Source: Gorsachius magnificus
Taxonomy: Eukaryota > Chordata > Aves > Pelecaniformes > Ardeidae
Assembly (NCBI GenBank): GCA_034008185.1
Contig: CM067082.1
Location: 156,371,895 to 156,435,894, forward strand
DNA: 64,000 bases
Reading direction: 5' to 3'
Shown: in pieces, positions 36,401 through 48,400 of the stretch
How the letters are laid out: each line of letters opens with the position of its first letter
Position numbering within the stretch: position 1 is the stretch's first letter
Notes under the pieces: generated by a model
The model's input: only the letters and a program-made list of their open reading frames with translations
The model's database searches: none
Told to the model about the DNA's origin: nothing
Position numbers and translations under genes: made by a program

Positions 36401-39400
36401 GCTGTTTGGAAGAAAGGCTCCATTCTCGGAGTGTTTAGCATTTATTATTATTATTTTTTTTTAAATGCTGCTCCTGGCCTGAGTCAGCAGGTCTGATCCT
36501 TGCATCGCCCTGAGGAAAGTGCTCCCCACGGAACACCCCGCCTTGGGCAGATCTGCAGGGCTTGGTTAGGCTTCATGTCAGTGTCTTGAGCCGTAGAGAG
36601 CAAGAAGGACAGATGGGAGGTGTTTTGAGAACTGGGACTGCCCTTGTGCACCCGTACCCCATGTGTGATGCTTTCTGATGCCTTCTTTGTAAACCTGCTG
36701 GGATAAATCTAAAGCAGCAGCAGTGCAAAAAGCACAACACGCACACACCTATGGGATTTTTTTTGGTCCTTTCTGTTTGGATTTCAAATGCTAAATATCC
36801 TTTGCTATGGAGAAAGACCATGAGGTTGGATTCCCTTTGCTCGGAACAGAAAACCAAAACTGTTGCTGCAGGTTTATATTGCAGGGGATGTTCTGGCTTT
36901 TAAGAATTTGGGCTTTAGGGTAGGAGCAGTTGTAACAGAGTTTGCACATGGCTCAACTCTTTGTTTCAAGAAGATTGTGCCATTGAGCACCTGGCCTGTT
37001 TCCTTTGGTCTGATGTCTTTAAAATCTGTTATAAATATTTTTTGCTGTATTCCCTTGTGTGATCTATTACATCTGTGGTCTTCTCCTGGTCCTCAATCCC
37101 ACCAAAAGCTATTCAAAAGCAAGGCCAGGGGGAGGGATGGTTATGCATATTTTCTGTAAGTGTGATCTAGAAATGTCCCCTGTCTTCTACATCACAGAGA
37201 GCTCTTAGGCCCAATTTTAGATTAAAATTAACTACTCTAACCCCGAGTCAGGGATGGAACTGAGTTGTTTTTTACTGCAGCAGGGATCGGAGATCCTAGG
37301 ATGGCAGGATTTTCAGCAGTGTAAAAAACCAACTCCCCGCCTCAAAAAAACCCCAACCCACAAAAAAAACCCCAAACAAATGAAAAAACCCCACAACAAT
37401 CAAACCAAAACCCCTACCTTAAGGTAGTTTTGTCTTCCTGCTGCAAGGAGGTTTTACTGTAGGGCATAGATATATGTGCGTGTGCGCATCTATCACCAAT
37501 TTATCATGGAAAATATTCTGAAAACCTCTCTTTCCTCCTTCCACACCATGGGGACCTAAAGAGGTTAAAATTAGGTTTTTTTCTTTATCTCTGAGCTTAT
37601 TTCTTCATCTTCTTCCATTGCATTGCTCCCCCACTCATTGCTTTCCTGCACTAAAACTCACAGCTACACGTTGCCTACGGTCTAGTGGGACCCACGCCAA
37701 AAGAAATGAAGTTAAGCTGGAGAGAGAAAAAAAAAAAAAAAAAAAAATGTAGTGGCCGGGGATAAGGAGCAGCAGCAGATTGCAGGGCGGGGGTCCATGA
37801 GCAGTCCAGCCGGGGAGGGGGTTCCGGCAGGGGGGTAATTCCTGGCACAGGCTGCCAAGGGCAAAGCTAATGCCGTCTTAAATCGGGAGCGAAAGCCCCT
37901 GTTGCCGCCTGGCCCACGCATTCCACTGGCACCGCGGTTCACCAGCCGGTTTTATGTTGGGTTGAAAATCCTTCGTAAATCTTGCTGATTGCTGTTTCAT
38001 TCTTGAGAGGATGAAGGGGAGGGGAAACAACCTTTCCCTCCTCGCCTCCTTTCCTCCACCTCTACTCGCTTACGGACAAAATGGGTTGTTCCGGTGGAAT
38101 TAGGTTGCTGGCAGCTCTTGGGGGCCAAGCTACCTGTGACCTCCCAGCCAAGGGCAGCTAACAGTCATTGAGTTGTAAAAACTGAACGCCAGCGGTGTTT
38201 TCTAAAGGTGGTTTGGTGCTGGGAACTGTTCAGCACAAGCCACGGGAATTGCAAAGGAGGATATTGCAAATGCTTGTAGAGCTGATCTTGATACTCGCCC
38301 TCCCCTTGTATCGTTCCCATGCTAGTGAATCTTACTGCTGCAACGCTGAGACATTTGCCTAAAATAAAAGTGTCTTTTGCTCTGGTGGACTGGAAACTCC
38401 CTGAATAAGGTTTGTTGTAGGGAGGGGGGGGGAAAGGAGGAGAGGTAGTTCAGCTTTGTGGTTCAGGCATACCACCAAGGGCTGAAAGACCCAAGTCTGA
38501 TTCCTTCCTCTGCTGTGGGGTTTCTCTGTGGTTGCTTATGCCCTCCCCGCTGGGGGAAGGGAGGCAGAAGGGAAGCCAAGGCTTCCTGACTTCAATGGAG
38601 TGCTATTAGCTGTAATTCATAACCTGTGCAGGTCTTCTGCCTTGCATGGGTGGGAAATGCTGCAGCAGCTTGAAGTATTTGCTTGTGGCGCTTCTGGTTG
38701 CCACAGTGCAAAAATAGATGTTCCTCATGGCACCTTGGTCCCATAGGTCCTATGCAGGAATGCACCCTAACGAGAACACCTCCAGCCCTCCGCATCTGAA
38801 CTGAGTCACGTATTCCCTGCTCAGTCACTGAAGTATTTTTCCTTCAGTTGCTAAATTTTGCCCTCATATGCGATGTGCCAAACTTTTTTTTTTTTTTTTG
38901 GTAAGTTGTACAGGAGAAGTTGAGGGCATGTTTTGGCAGGAAATTGCATGGAATCTTATTTATGCATGCAGCAACCATCCTGTATCTGGAAGGTAACCAT
39001 CTGTGTCTTGCACCATTCACAGAAAAATCCCTTCTGAGCTGATGTGACAACTCTGTTGTAAGGGTGTTGGGGTCCAGCTCTCTTCTCAGTGCAGTACAGC
39101 TGGACTGGGGGGGATTTCACTTGCTTGGACTGCTGCATTCAGCAGCCTGGGAGAAGTCCTCTGACTTCTGTGTGAGCTTCAGCTGAGGCTAAAATGAGAA
39201 ACTAGGACATAAATTATCTCTGTGGTAACACCAGGGCCTGGAAAGAGCTTAATGACTTGGGATCAGAGTGGCTGCTGTGAGTGTTAGAAGCATTCAGGAG
39301 ACCAGTGTTGGGAAGGGAAGAGCTGGAGATTTGCACTAGCAAGTTCTTTCTTCCAGAAGGAGCTGTTATTTCTTTTTGCTGGATGCTGGAAGTAACTCTC

Positions 39401-42400
39401 AATAGGACCTGAGAGCCTGGCAGGTATGTGTAGCAGGATCATTACATGCCCACTCCTCCATCCTCTTGCCCAAGATGCTCAGAGGAGAAGAGGACCGAGA
39501 GGAAACCACTGTGTAGATCTATGCAGGTGAGGAGTAATTGAAGAAAATTTGAATGAGTGAAGCCTACAAGAATCTAAACTTTTGTCTCCTAAAAATAAGA
39601 AGAAAATCTGTTTGAGCATCAGGAGTCTGATGGAGACTGATGCTTCCTTCCCTGGTAAGTGGGATCTGTTGGGTTGGAAATCCCCGCATGCTGTAGCTTT
39701 TCTCCCCTCTATCCTCTTAATTCCCACCACTCAGAAGCAGAACCAAGAACTCGAAGGCATTTCCCTCTGTAAAACACATGCTGTCTGTTGGAGCATGAGT
39801 GTAGGGTATGGCTGCTTCCCACCTGCATGCAGTGAGGTTGCAAGGCCCCATTGCTTATACCATGTGTTGGTGGAAGCGTGTAATGTTGTAGCGGTCTCTG
39901 TGGTGGGGGCTGTTACTTGTTTGCAAGTAGAAGCTGAGACTGAGGTTTGGACACTGATGAGGAAGACGATGTTTGAGGGATTGCCAGCTTAAGACAAGCT
40001 CTGGGTGTGTGTACCATGCTATTGAGAGGAAGATAAGGATGAAAATAGCAATTGGGACATACTTGTGATGAGAATAGCTGTATTGGTTACTTGAGTTTCA
40101 AAACATGGTTTTGCTTTGTTTAATGTTCTTCAACAGCAAGACACCACTGTTTGTGTAATGACATGGAGAGCAAAAAGGAGAGGTGAGCACAAAGCAAGAG
40201 AGTTGGTTGGGAAAGACCTTGAAGGAAAAGAACTGGCATGTGCATAAGGGGCAGTGGTCTGTGGATGATGATAAGGGGAGGAAGCCTTGCAAAGTTCCAA
40301 GATAGAGTTTTAGCAAAACTAGTTTGGATTTCTAGGTGGAGTGCAGGCTGTTTAGCTCTGTCCTGGAAAGCCCTGGATGGTCTATGTTTTCTCAGGCTGG
40401 GAGAAAAACTTTTCCTCCTGTCACCTTCTTTGACCCCCATAATGTCACAGTACCATGCCAGAGGAGATAGGTGGAAAAATTACACCAAAGAAGGGTTAAG
40501 CTGGAAGAAGTGAATAACTAACAGAGCAATCTTCATGAAGAGACTTAACACTTGCTGAGGTGGCAAGATATTGTGGAAGCCAAGAAACCCTAGCTGAGGT
40601 TTGGAGAATACCTTGCGTAATTTTTTTGTAAGCACTTAAGGGGATATGGGATTTTTTTTTTTTTTTGCATGTGTATACACTAGCCAAAGTAGGAAACCCT
40701 GGGCTTTGTAGCTCAGAGAATGGCAGAGAATTTTGAAACAAATGTGTGGCTTTGGATTTTGCGGCCTAAGCAAGGCAGCAATAGACATAAATGCCTGAAT
40801 GTTGGGGTGAACAATGCATCTTGGAGCAAAAATACTTAGTTCTGACTTTGAGGGGTAGAAAGAAAATAGAGGACTAATTATCTAGTAGTAAAGAGGAGAA
40901 AGCCTTCTCTGATCCCAAATGATTTGGGGGTCCACCAATGCTTCTGACAGCTCTGGGAAGAGCAAAACTGAGGTTGAGTGCTCTTCAGATGGTTTCCTCC
41001 AAAGGACATTGAGTTAGTGTGAGCATGATGGTGGTGCTTGTGTCTGTGAACACTTAAAATAATCAGATAACATAGTGCAGAATGAGGTAGTTGATTCTTC
41101 AGTGGCCAACTCTTGCTCAGAATATCAAGTCTTCATCACTCACCATGGAATTCGGAGTTTTCTTGGACTTTTGGCTTCTTATACTTCAAATAATAATTAG
41201 CCTTTATAGGATTGGGGCGACCATGGTAAATCAGTTTAGGAAAGCTTCTTCACAGTGTGTGATTGTGATGGTGGGAGGGAAAGAGGGCAAGTGAAGGTTG
41301 TTGGATGCAAAAAATAATAATATAGGCCTGGTGTCCAGCGTAACTCAGTCTGACTCCTTGAGTTGTGGAGTCGTTAATTTCGGTAATGCAGTGAAGAAGG
41401 TTAGTGTTCAAGCTGTGGACTTTTCAGAAACTTTTTTTAATTATTAAAAGAAAGGAAAAGTGGTGGAAAGAGAAGAAAAATGGTTGGAAGAGTAGCAATA
41501 CTGCAGGAAAGACATTCATGATGAAAGTGATATCAGAATCAATTTGGTCGCTATACAGATATACCAAAGATAAATCTCCCGAGAGAGGAGGAAGCACTGG
41601 GGTAGGCATGCGGTATTTCAGCAGGCCTATCATTCCAGGCAGGGTATAGCAGAGGTGTTTTAGACTGGATATAAGGAGGAAATTCTTTACAACGAGGGTG
41701 GTGAAACACTGGAACGGGTTGCCCAGAGAGGTGGTGGAGGCCCCATCCCTGGGAACATTTAAGGCCAGGTTGGATGGGGCTGTGAGCAACCTGATCTGGT
41801 TCAAGGTGTCCCTGCTCCTGCAGGGGGGTTGGACTAGATGACCTCTAGGGGTCCCTTCCAACCCAAAACATTCTATGATTCTTTGCAGGAAAGCAGCTCA
41901 CCTTGGCTCACATCTCTGGCAGCACTTGCAAAGGAAACTCTTGAGCATGTCAAAACCAGGAGTGTGCTCACAGGTCTATGCAGGTGCCTTGCTTCTGTCT
42001 CGTCCCCCTCAAATTCTCATCAGGAAAATCCCCAGTTAAACAAGGGAAAATACAGGGACGCTGTTGAAAGAGTGAGCTGATGAGGCAATAAAAACTCTTG
42101 ACTTCCAAGATGAGCTGAAAGCAGGACCCATCTTGAATTGCCTCTCTGGAAGGGCACTAATTCCATGATGCTACAGCTAAAGTTTGGCTATGAAGCTATC
42201 AGTGTGAGTTGTGCTGTGGCAGGGGCTGTGTTTGGGGTCTTTCCCAAGCCTGGGTGATTGGAGTCTGAACTCAGGAGAGCAAAGCAATTAGCAATGTTTG
42301 ATGTGAAGTTCACAACCAAGGCAGCCGAATGCCACCAGTAGTGTATGTGTAAACTGGAGAGGTCTTGCTATTTACAGCTGGGGATAATAAACCTTCTGGT

Positions 42401-45400
42401 TTCCTGGCTTCAAACTAATGACAGATTGAACTGGAAGGAGATTTGGAAGGAGAATAGTGCAAATGATGTTGCAAAGGTTCCTCTCAGCTAGGTGGGTATG
42501 GTGCTGAGCAACCAGGTCCTTCCTGAGGTCTGGACAGTGCAAGTGTGCCACTCAGAGCAGAAGCCAGGCAAGGCACACAGAAGATCAGGTCAAAGTCTGA
42601 AGCAGAAACGGTCTCTTGACTTTATAGATTCATATTTTTCTCGTAGAGGCCAGAGTTAATTTCCAGAGAGCTAAAGCTTCCTGGGTTGTGTGCAATGACC
42701 TGTTTGGTCTCTCTCCAGGTTCTTTGTACACAAACACACCTTCATCTCATGCTCAGCCCCCTCGATCCAAAATAATACAATTGCACAGAGTTCTGCCTGG
42801 TGGTTTAATCTCAACAGTTGTGGATTGGGTGTGTATAAAATAAAATGAAAACCACCACCCCCCTCCCCAAAAGATTTCCTTGGAAGGAACAGCTTGGTCT
42901 TTGTGAGGAGCTGAGAAAGCATCCGACTCTGACACCGTTGCCTTACAGGACCTCACTCAGCCTAGGTTGCATAAAAGGGCTTTATAGGATTATAAAGGTT
43001 CCATGCAGCGGCAGCTCCAAGGCAGCATTTCAGGTGGGGGCACCGGCTCTCCCTGGCTCTGCCTGTGCTTGTTTATTATTGATGCCACGCTCTGAAAAGT
43101 GCCACCTCACCCTTCTTCCCAAGGGCTGCTGGAACGCATCTGCAGAGCTAAGGCTGCTGCATCGGTCCCCCCCCGCCGCTGGAATGGGCACGCATCCAGC
43201 GCTGGGGAGGGAAAATATATGTGTGCATGCATGTGTGCCGCTTTCGCTCATGGAGGTCTTCACTTGGAAGAGCTCCATTGCTTGTTGGCTGGGAAAAGTC
43301 CCTTTCCCCCTAAATGTACTCCTTGTCTTGTTCTGGAGATGCTTTTCTAATTCCCTTGCTTCGCTCTGATGCAGACCAACTGGAAAGTCGGTGACATTAG
43401 TCGGAGCAATAAGCCAGGCAGTGATGGATGTGTCTGTGTTCAGCGTGCGTGTTGCGTGACTTGGTTTTCACCAGTTTGGATTTTCATGCCCCTTTTTCTC
43501 TAATGGGTGAGGACAGGGCAGAGCTGGGTCAGGAAACAGGAGGTGGGAAAAGGTGTTGTTCTGCCTTCCCTGTAAGAACGTTGTGTTGGTGTCTCGGGTT
43601 GTTTTCCCGGGAAGGGGTGAAATGGTTGTCTGCGTGCTGGCCCAGCTTTCTCAGCTCACTGTGGCTGTTAACCACATGTCACAGGTATCAGAGCTGGTGA
43701 ACTTCTACCCAAGCTTTTTGCACAGAGCAGTGAAAATGAACGCTGCTGTCTGCTGGTCCATTTAATGCTTCAATTTTCTATCGTTTCCCAGGACTTTGCA
43801 TCCACTAGTTCTAAATGGCTGCAGGAAGCCTGTCCTCTGGCTTTGCACAGCACCACGAATCCCATTTTCTACCTTCTCCCTATCCCTGCCTCTTTATTGT
43901 GTTTTTATTTAGGTGACTCTCATTGGGACCCACTTTGGTGGTACCGTGCAATTGGGCTGTGCTACCAGCAATTACGCTTTGAAGTATCTCAAAGCCAAGC
44001 ACCCTAAGGGTGAGTGGGGTGGGGAAGGGGTTCAAATTCACCAATTGCTCTGCAGAAGTCTTGGCCGTAGGATCAATTCCTGCGTCCCTCCTCACTGCGA
44101 TAGCCATCTGCTACATGATACTTGGAGCTTATGTTTTCCAGAACATTTAGCTGAACAGTACCTGCTCAGTTGGAAAGGTAAACTGGGCATGGGGAGCTGT
44201 AGAAAATGCTTTTGTGCCTCCCTCTCTCTCCTTTGCCAGCTGAGGATATCTCTTGCGCCAACTGTGAAAGCTTGCAGGAATGAACCATCAGAGCAGAAGT
44301 ATTGATGAAGGCCAGGAACGAATGTCCTGGAGATTGTCTTTATTACTGTGAAGCTCATACCAAGCCACTGTCCTCATGAACAAGCCTGCTTGGAGCTCTG
44401 GTTAATAAGGCACCAGGGCTGGGTGATGTCCTGTCTCCTTGGGGAGCAGTCAAGCCTAAGTCCACGCTCTATCCCAGTCCAGACAGAGTAAAAATGTAAG
44501 GGTTAACATTTGTCAGTGCTTCAAGTGGAGCTTGCTTTTTGGCCTTTTGGGTGTTTTTATCATTTGGGGGGAGCAGAATTTGGGGAAAAAAGCTATTTTT
44601 TTTGACACTTACACTGGTTACACTAGCTTTCCATGTTTCCCGCAAATCACTCGGACTTCATTTTTGCTATTGCGGATTTTTTTCTTGAAATCCTAATACT
44701 TTTGGAGGTAAACAAAGGAGAACGTTTCCCTGCTTGTTATCTGTTCTCCTAAAAAAACCCAAAAACATCCCAACAAAACCCAACCAAACCCAGGAACTTT
44801 TTTTGTCATCTTGTTAAATCATCAGTAATGACTGGATCTGAATGGGATGTTGCTGGCTGTGGCTCAGCTCAGGATTTTGTGCCCATTGTGCAAGGAGGTT
44901 TGGGAGTTAAAGCATCCTAGCTGCTTGCCCTCTGGGACTGTGCTCCTGGCACAATGCATCCCACTGATTAGAGAGAAATCCTCATTAAAAAAAAGAAGCA
45001 ACAAACCACTGCTCCTGTAGGACAGATGAGGTCTTAAAGGGTTTTCAGGATCCATCTGCATTCAGCGAAGGGGGTGAGTGTGTGCTCCCCCCCGTGCCCA
45101 TTTACCCCAGCGGTCCTGCACTGATGGGGATGTCTGAGCCTGGGAGCTGCCCTCGCCTGTGCAGGATTGCGACGTTCCAGCATGTTTTCAATTCTGGCTT
45201 TGAGCAACTCTTCCTTTTTGGCTGGGGGAGCGTGTGTTCAGGTCCCTCAAAACCCTACATAGTGATTCCCATTGACTGCATGGACTGGCACCTGGCCGGA
45301 AAAGGGCAGAGCCAGGAGAATGGGGTGCGGGCAGCTTGGCCAACAAACCGCTCATGAGCCCAGCAGATGTTCCTGCAGCCTCGCTGCTCCCCGGGGCCGA

Positions 45401-48400
45401 TGCCAGCCTGGTCCTTTTCCAGCAGCTCGTCACTTGACACCGGGAACAGTACGCTGGCTTCTTTTGTTGCACATTGTACGAGTCAAGGACCTTGTGCTCG
45501 GAGAAGGCAACAGGACACGTATTTCTTCAGGTCTTTTTTTTTTTTTTTTTTTTTTTTAGGTTTTCAGCTTGTTCTCCCTTGTAAAAGCTTTTGGTAGAGT
45601 GGCCTGAAAGCGTATCCTTGCTCTCAAGCCTCAGGCTGTGGCTTGTTGGGTTTTATGCAAGGATGTCAAGGATGTCTTCTGCTGAGGGCAGGGTGGCTGT
45701 ACGTGCTTTCTCGGTGTGTCTTTTGGGGTCTGGTGGGACGAATCACCCTCTATCCCTTCCCAAGCCAGTTTTAGCTCTGCTTGATGTGCTAAAATGATTT
45801 TTTGTTTGTTTGTTCATGCACAGGAGAGTGACCATAGTGCTCTTGTATTTTTGCTAGTTTCCCAAGTTCATGCAGTTAGGTACCTTCAATTATTTCTTCC
45901 CTATTTCAGTTTTCAACACAGTCCTGTGATGGAGATTGCTGAGGTCTGATGTCCAAACAAGCTCTGTGAAAGCTGGTAGAGGACATAAATCCAAATATTG
46001 CTTCTTACCCTTCTCTTCTTGCTCCTGCCTTGCACACGCACTGCGGAGGGAGCCTTGCTGTGAAATCTCTCCTTGCCTAGGCATCTGCAAGTCCACGTGG
46101 GTGCTCAGCCGGGGAGAGCCCGATCCCACCACTGCCCGCGTTTCTACCGTGGGCTGTATCTCTCTGTCCTCACCACTGTGCCCCTCTCTTCCTCTGCAGG
46201 CTGACGGGGAACGAACCCCTGACCATCCTCCCTCTGACCTCAGAAATGGAGGAAGCTGCCGTCAAAGCCCACTACAAAGTCTGTGACCGCCTGAAGCTGG
46301 AGAAGAAGCAGCGCAGGATGTGCCGGCGGGACCCCGGCGTGGCTGAGACCCTGATGGAGGCGATCAGCATGAGCGCGCTGGAGTGCCAGTACCAGTTTCG
46401 CTTCGAGCGCTGGAACTGCACCCTCGAGGGTCGCTACCGGGCCAGCTTGCTAAAGAGAGGTGAGTGGAGTGGGGGAGTCTCGACTGGGGGTGCTGGCACC
46501 CCCTGCACTCATTGGCTTCCCTGGCATTTTGCAGAGTGCCCTTCCCAGTGCATCCTTTGCCAGGAGGTGGGTCACCACCTCCCCTGGGGTCCAAAAAGAG
46601 CGTGTAGAAGGTAAAGACAAAGCCGGGCTCAGCTCACCCCTGAAAGCGCACAGCAGGCAAAGGATGTGCTGTGTAGCAGTGATTTATGGGCTTGTGCTAG
46701 TGCAGGAACCCCTCTCCACCTCCCATTGCTGGCCATGGCTCTTCCCCTTGGAGGCTGGGGGTGTTTGTGCATGTGTCTGCAGCCCGTAGCTATGGTTGCT
46801 CCTCGCTTCTGGAAGTTCCCAAAGCCATCCCCTCTTTTTTTTATTTTTTTTTTTTTCCCCCTATTTATTATGTCAACCTCTCAGGAAAGAAATTGAGAGA
46901 ACGCCTTGTTAAGGGAAATAAGGCAAAACGGACTGTTCTGTGCTGTCCTGTTAGTGGGGCCAAGGGGAGCAAAACCTGCAAAGGTTTGTGTGTCCTGTTA
47001 CTGCTTTACCCAGGGAAAAGCTCCCTGGATGTGACCGGTGGGTAATTCCCACGCTCCTTCCCAGCAGCTCAGAAGATGACTAGAAGCTGAAAGGGAATAT
47101 TCAAGGGGCAAGTGGTATTTTTATCTCTTTCCTTTGTGCTACCTCATCTCATCCAGTTTCCTGCACCCTCCTAGTAAAACCCAGTTCTTATTTCTGGACC
47201 AAAGCTAATGATGTAGCAGGAACATTTTACAGATAGCTTGCATGGGTCTCGAGGGCTTTAGTGACTTCCAGAAGGTCCCACACTCAGCGACAGAGCTGGA
47301 CCGAGAAACCCAGGGTCCGATGCGCTCAGAGATAAGAGCAGAGGTTTGCAAAGCTCCCTCCCTCGCTAATTAATGAGAAGGAGTAATTCAGAAGCACTGG
47401 GGCTTAACTAATGCACTGTCACTGACTGCGGTGGAAACAAGGAAAGTCCTGATGAAACCCAAGAGGTCCAGCCAGAGCTCCAAGACATTTAAAAATATCC
47501 CTGCATGCCAGAGGAGTCCCTGGATTAGTGGCGCCTTGGGGAAAGCCAAGCACTTTCTCATGCTGACACCTGGAGGCCACAGCTTGTTCCTTCAGATGTG
47601 CCTGCCCCCATGGGCAGCCCTTGGCAAGGGGTGTTTCAAAGCAGCTTGAAGTTGAGCTGCCTCAAAACACCACCTCAACACCCCCCCCCTCGCTCCCCTT
47701 GTCAGGACCCGGGTAATTAATAGTAGCTCTGAGGGCTGTAAGGCTCTGCCTGCTGTCTCATTCTCCCAGTGTTTTATGCCCCTGCAGCATCCCTGCTCTC
47801 CACTGATGCTGTAAATCCTTCAGATGTTGTTCCTGCGGCGTAGCACACCGCCCTGTAAATCTTCCTCCTCCTCTTCGGGAGCTGCTGGTTCCTGGTTCAG
47901 CATTGCAGCAAGTGATACCCCAGGGCAAAGGGGCACATGTATCACCCACTAAGAGAAAGCTATTTAAATACATCGTTGTGGGCTTGCTTCCTCTCCTCCA
48001 GGACCATTGCAACTTTTTAAGGAGATGGGGGAAAAAAAAAAAAAAATAGGCAACCCCCCCCCACATGTCCCTCAGGAAAAGTTTCTCCCTCCATTTTCAC
48101 ACTTGGTCAGCAGAACAGCCTGGCTGCTGGTTTGCAGCTTGGGCTGATCCAGCCCGTTTCTTAAAATAACAGGGGATTGTTTAAGGGACTTGTTATCCTC
48201 TTCGGATACTCGCGAACAATTTTGGAAATGGCTGAAACTGGATAGCCGCGGACGGCAGGCTGTCGATGCACTGGGGGTTAGAATGCCTGCATTGATTTAA
48301 AGCTCATTATCTTGTTACAAAATAGCTTGGTGCAATCAAATAGTGCATGGCGGAGATGGCTTTAAATCTGGCCAGAGCCAAATGTCACATGGACTTGCTT

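Larger units (their letters stand above)
2638..46199 (+). other. WNT9A intron 1 (43.6 kb)
   Basis: This is a phase 2 GT-AG intron. It contains eleven recognisable CR1 fragments, one LTR retroelement (23755-25886), many homopolymer runs, an exon-like segment at 43913-44009 and one possible enhancer block at 17520-17905. In the stretches 3434-8052, 8590-11592, 12529-15796, 16156-17519, 17906-19294, 19781-22448, 22783-23750, 25891-28686, 28841-30299, 31119-32919, 33999-35638, 36083-41655 and 41883-43912 I see no gene and no repeat I can name apart from short low-complexity tracts listed separately. Open frames here are short, show no protein family and lack suitable splice sites. Confidence 0.9.

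Noticed and set aside
42845..43369. A 174-codon + frame
   Set aside because: No domain, poor composition, and no conserved motif. It is consistent with chance.
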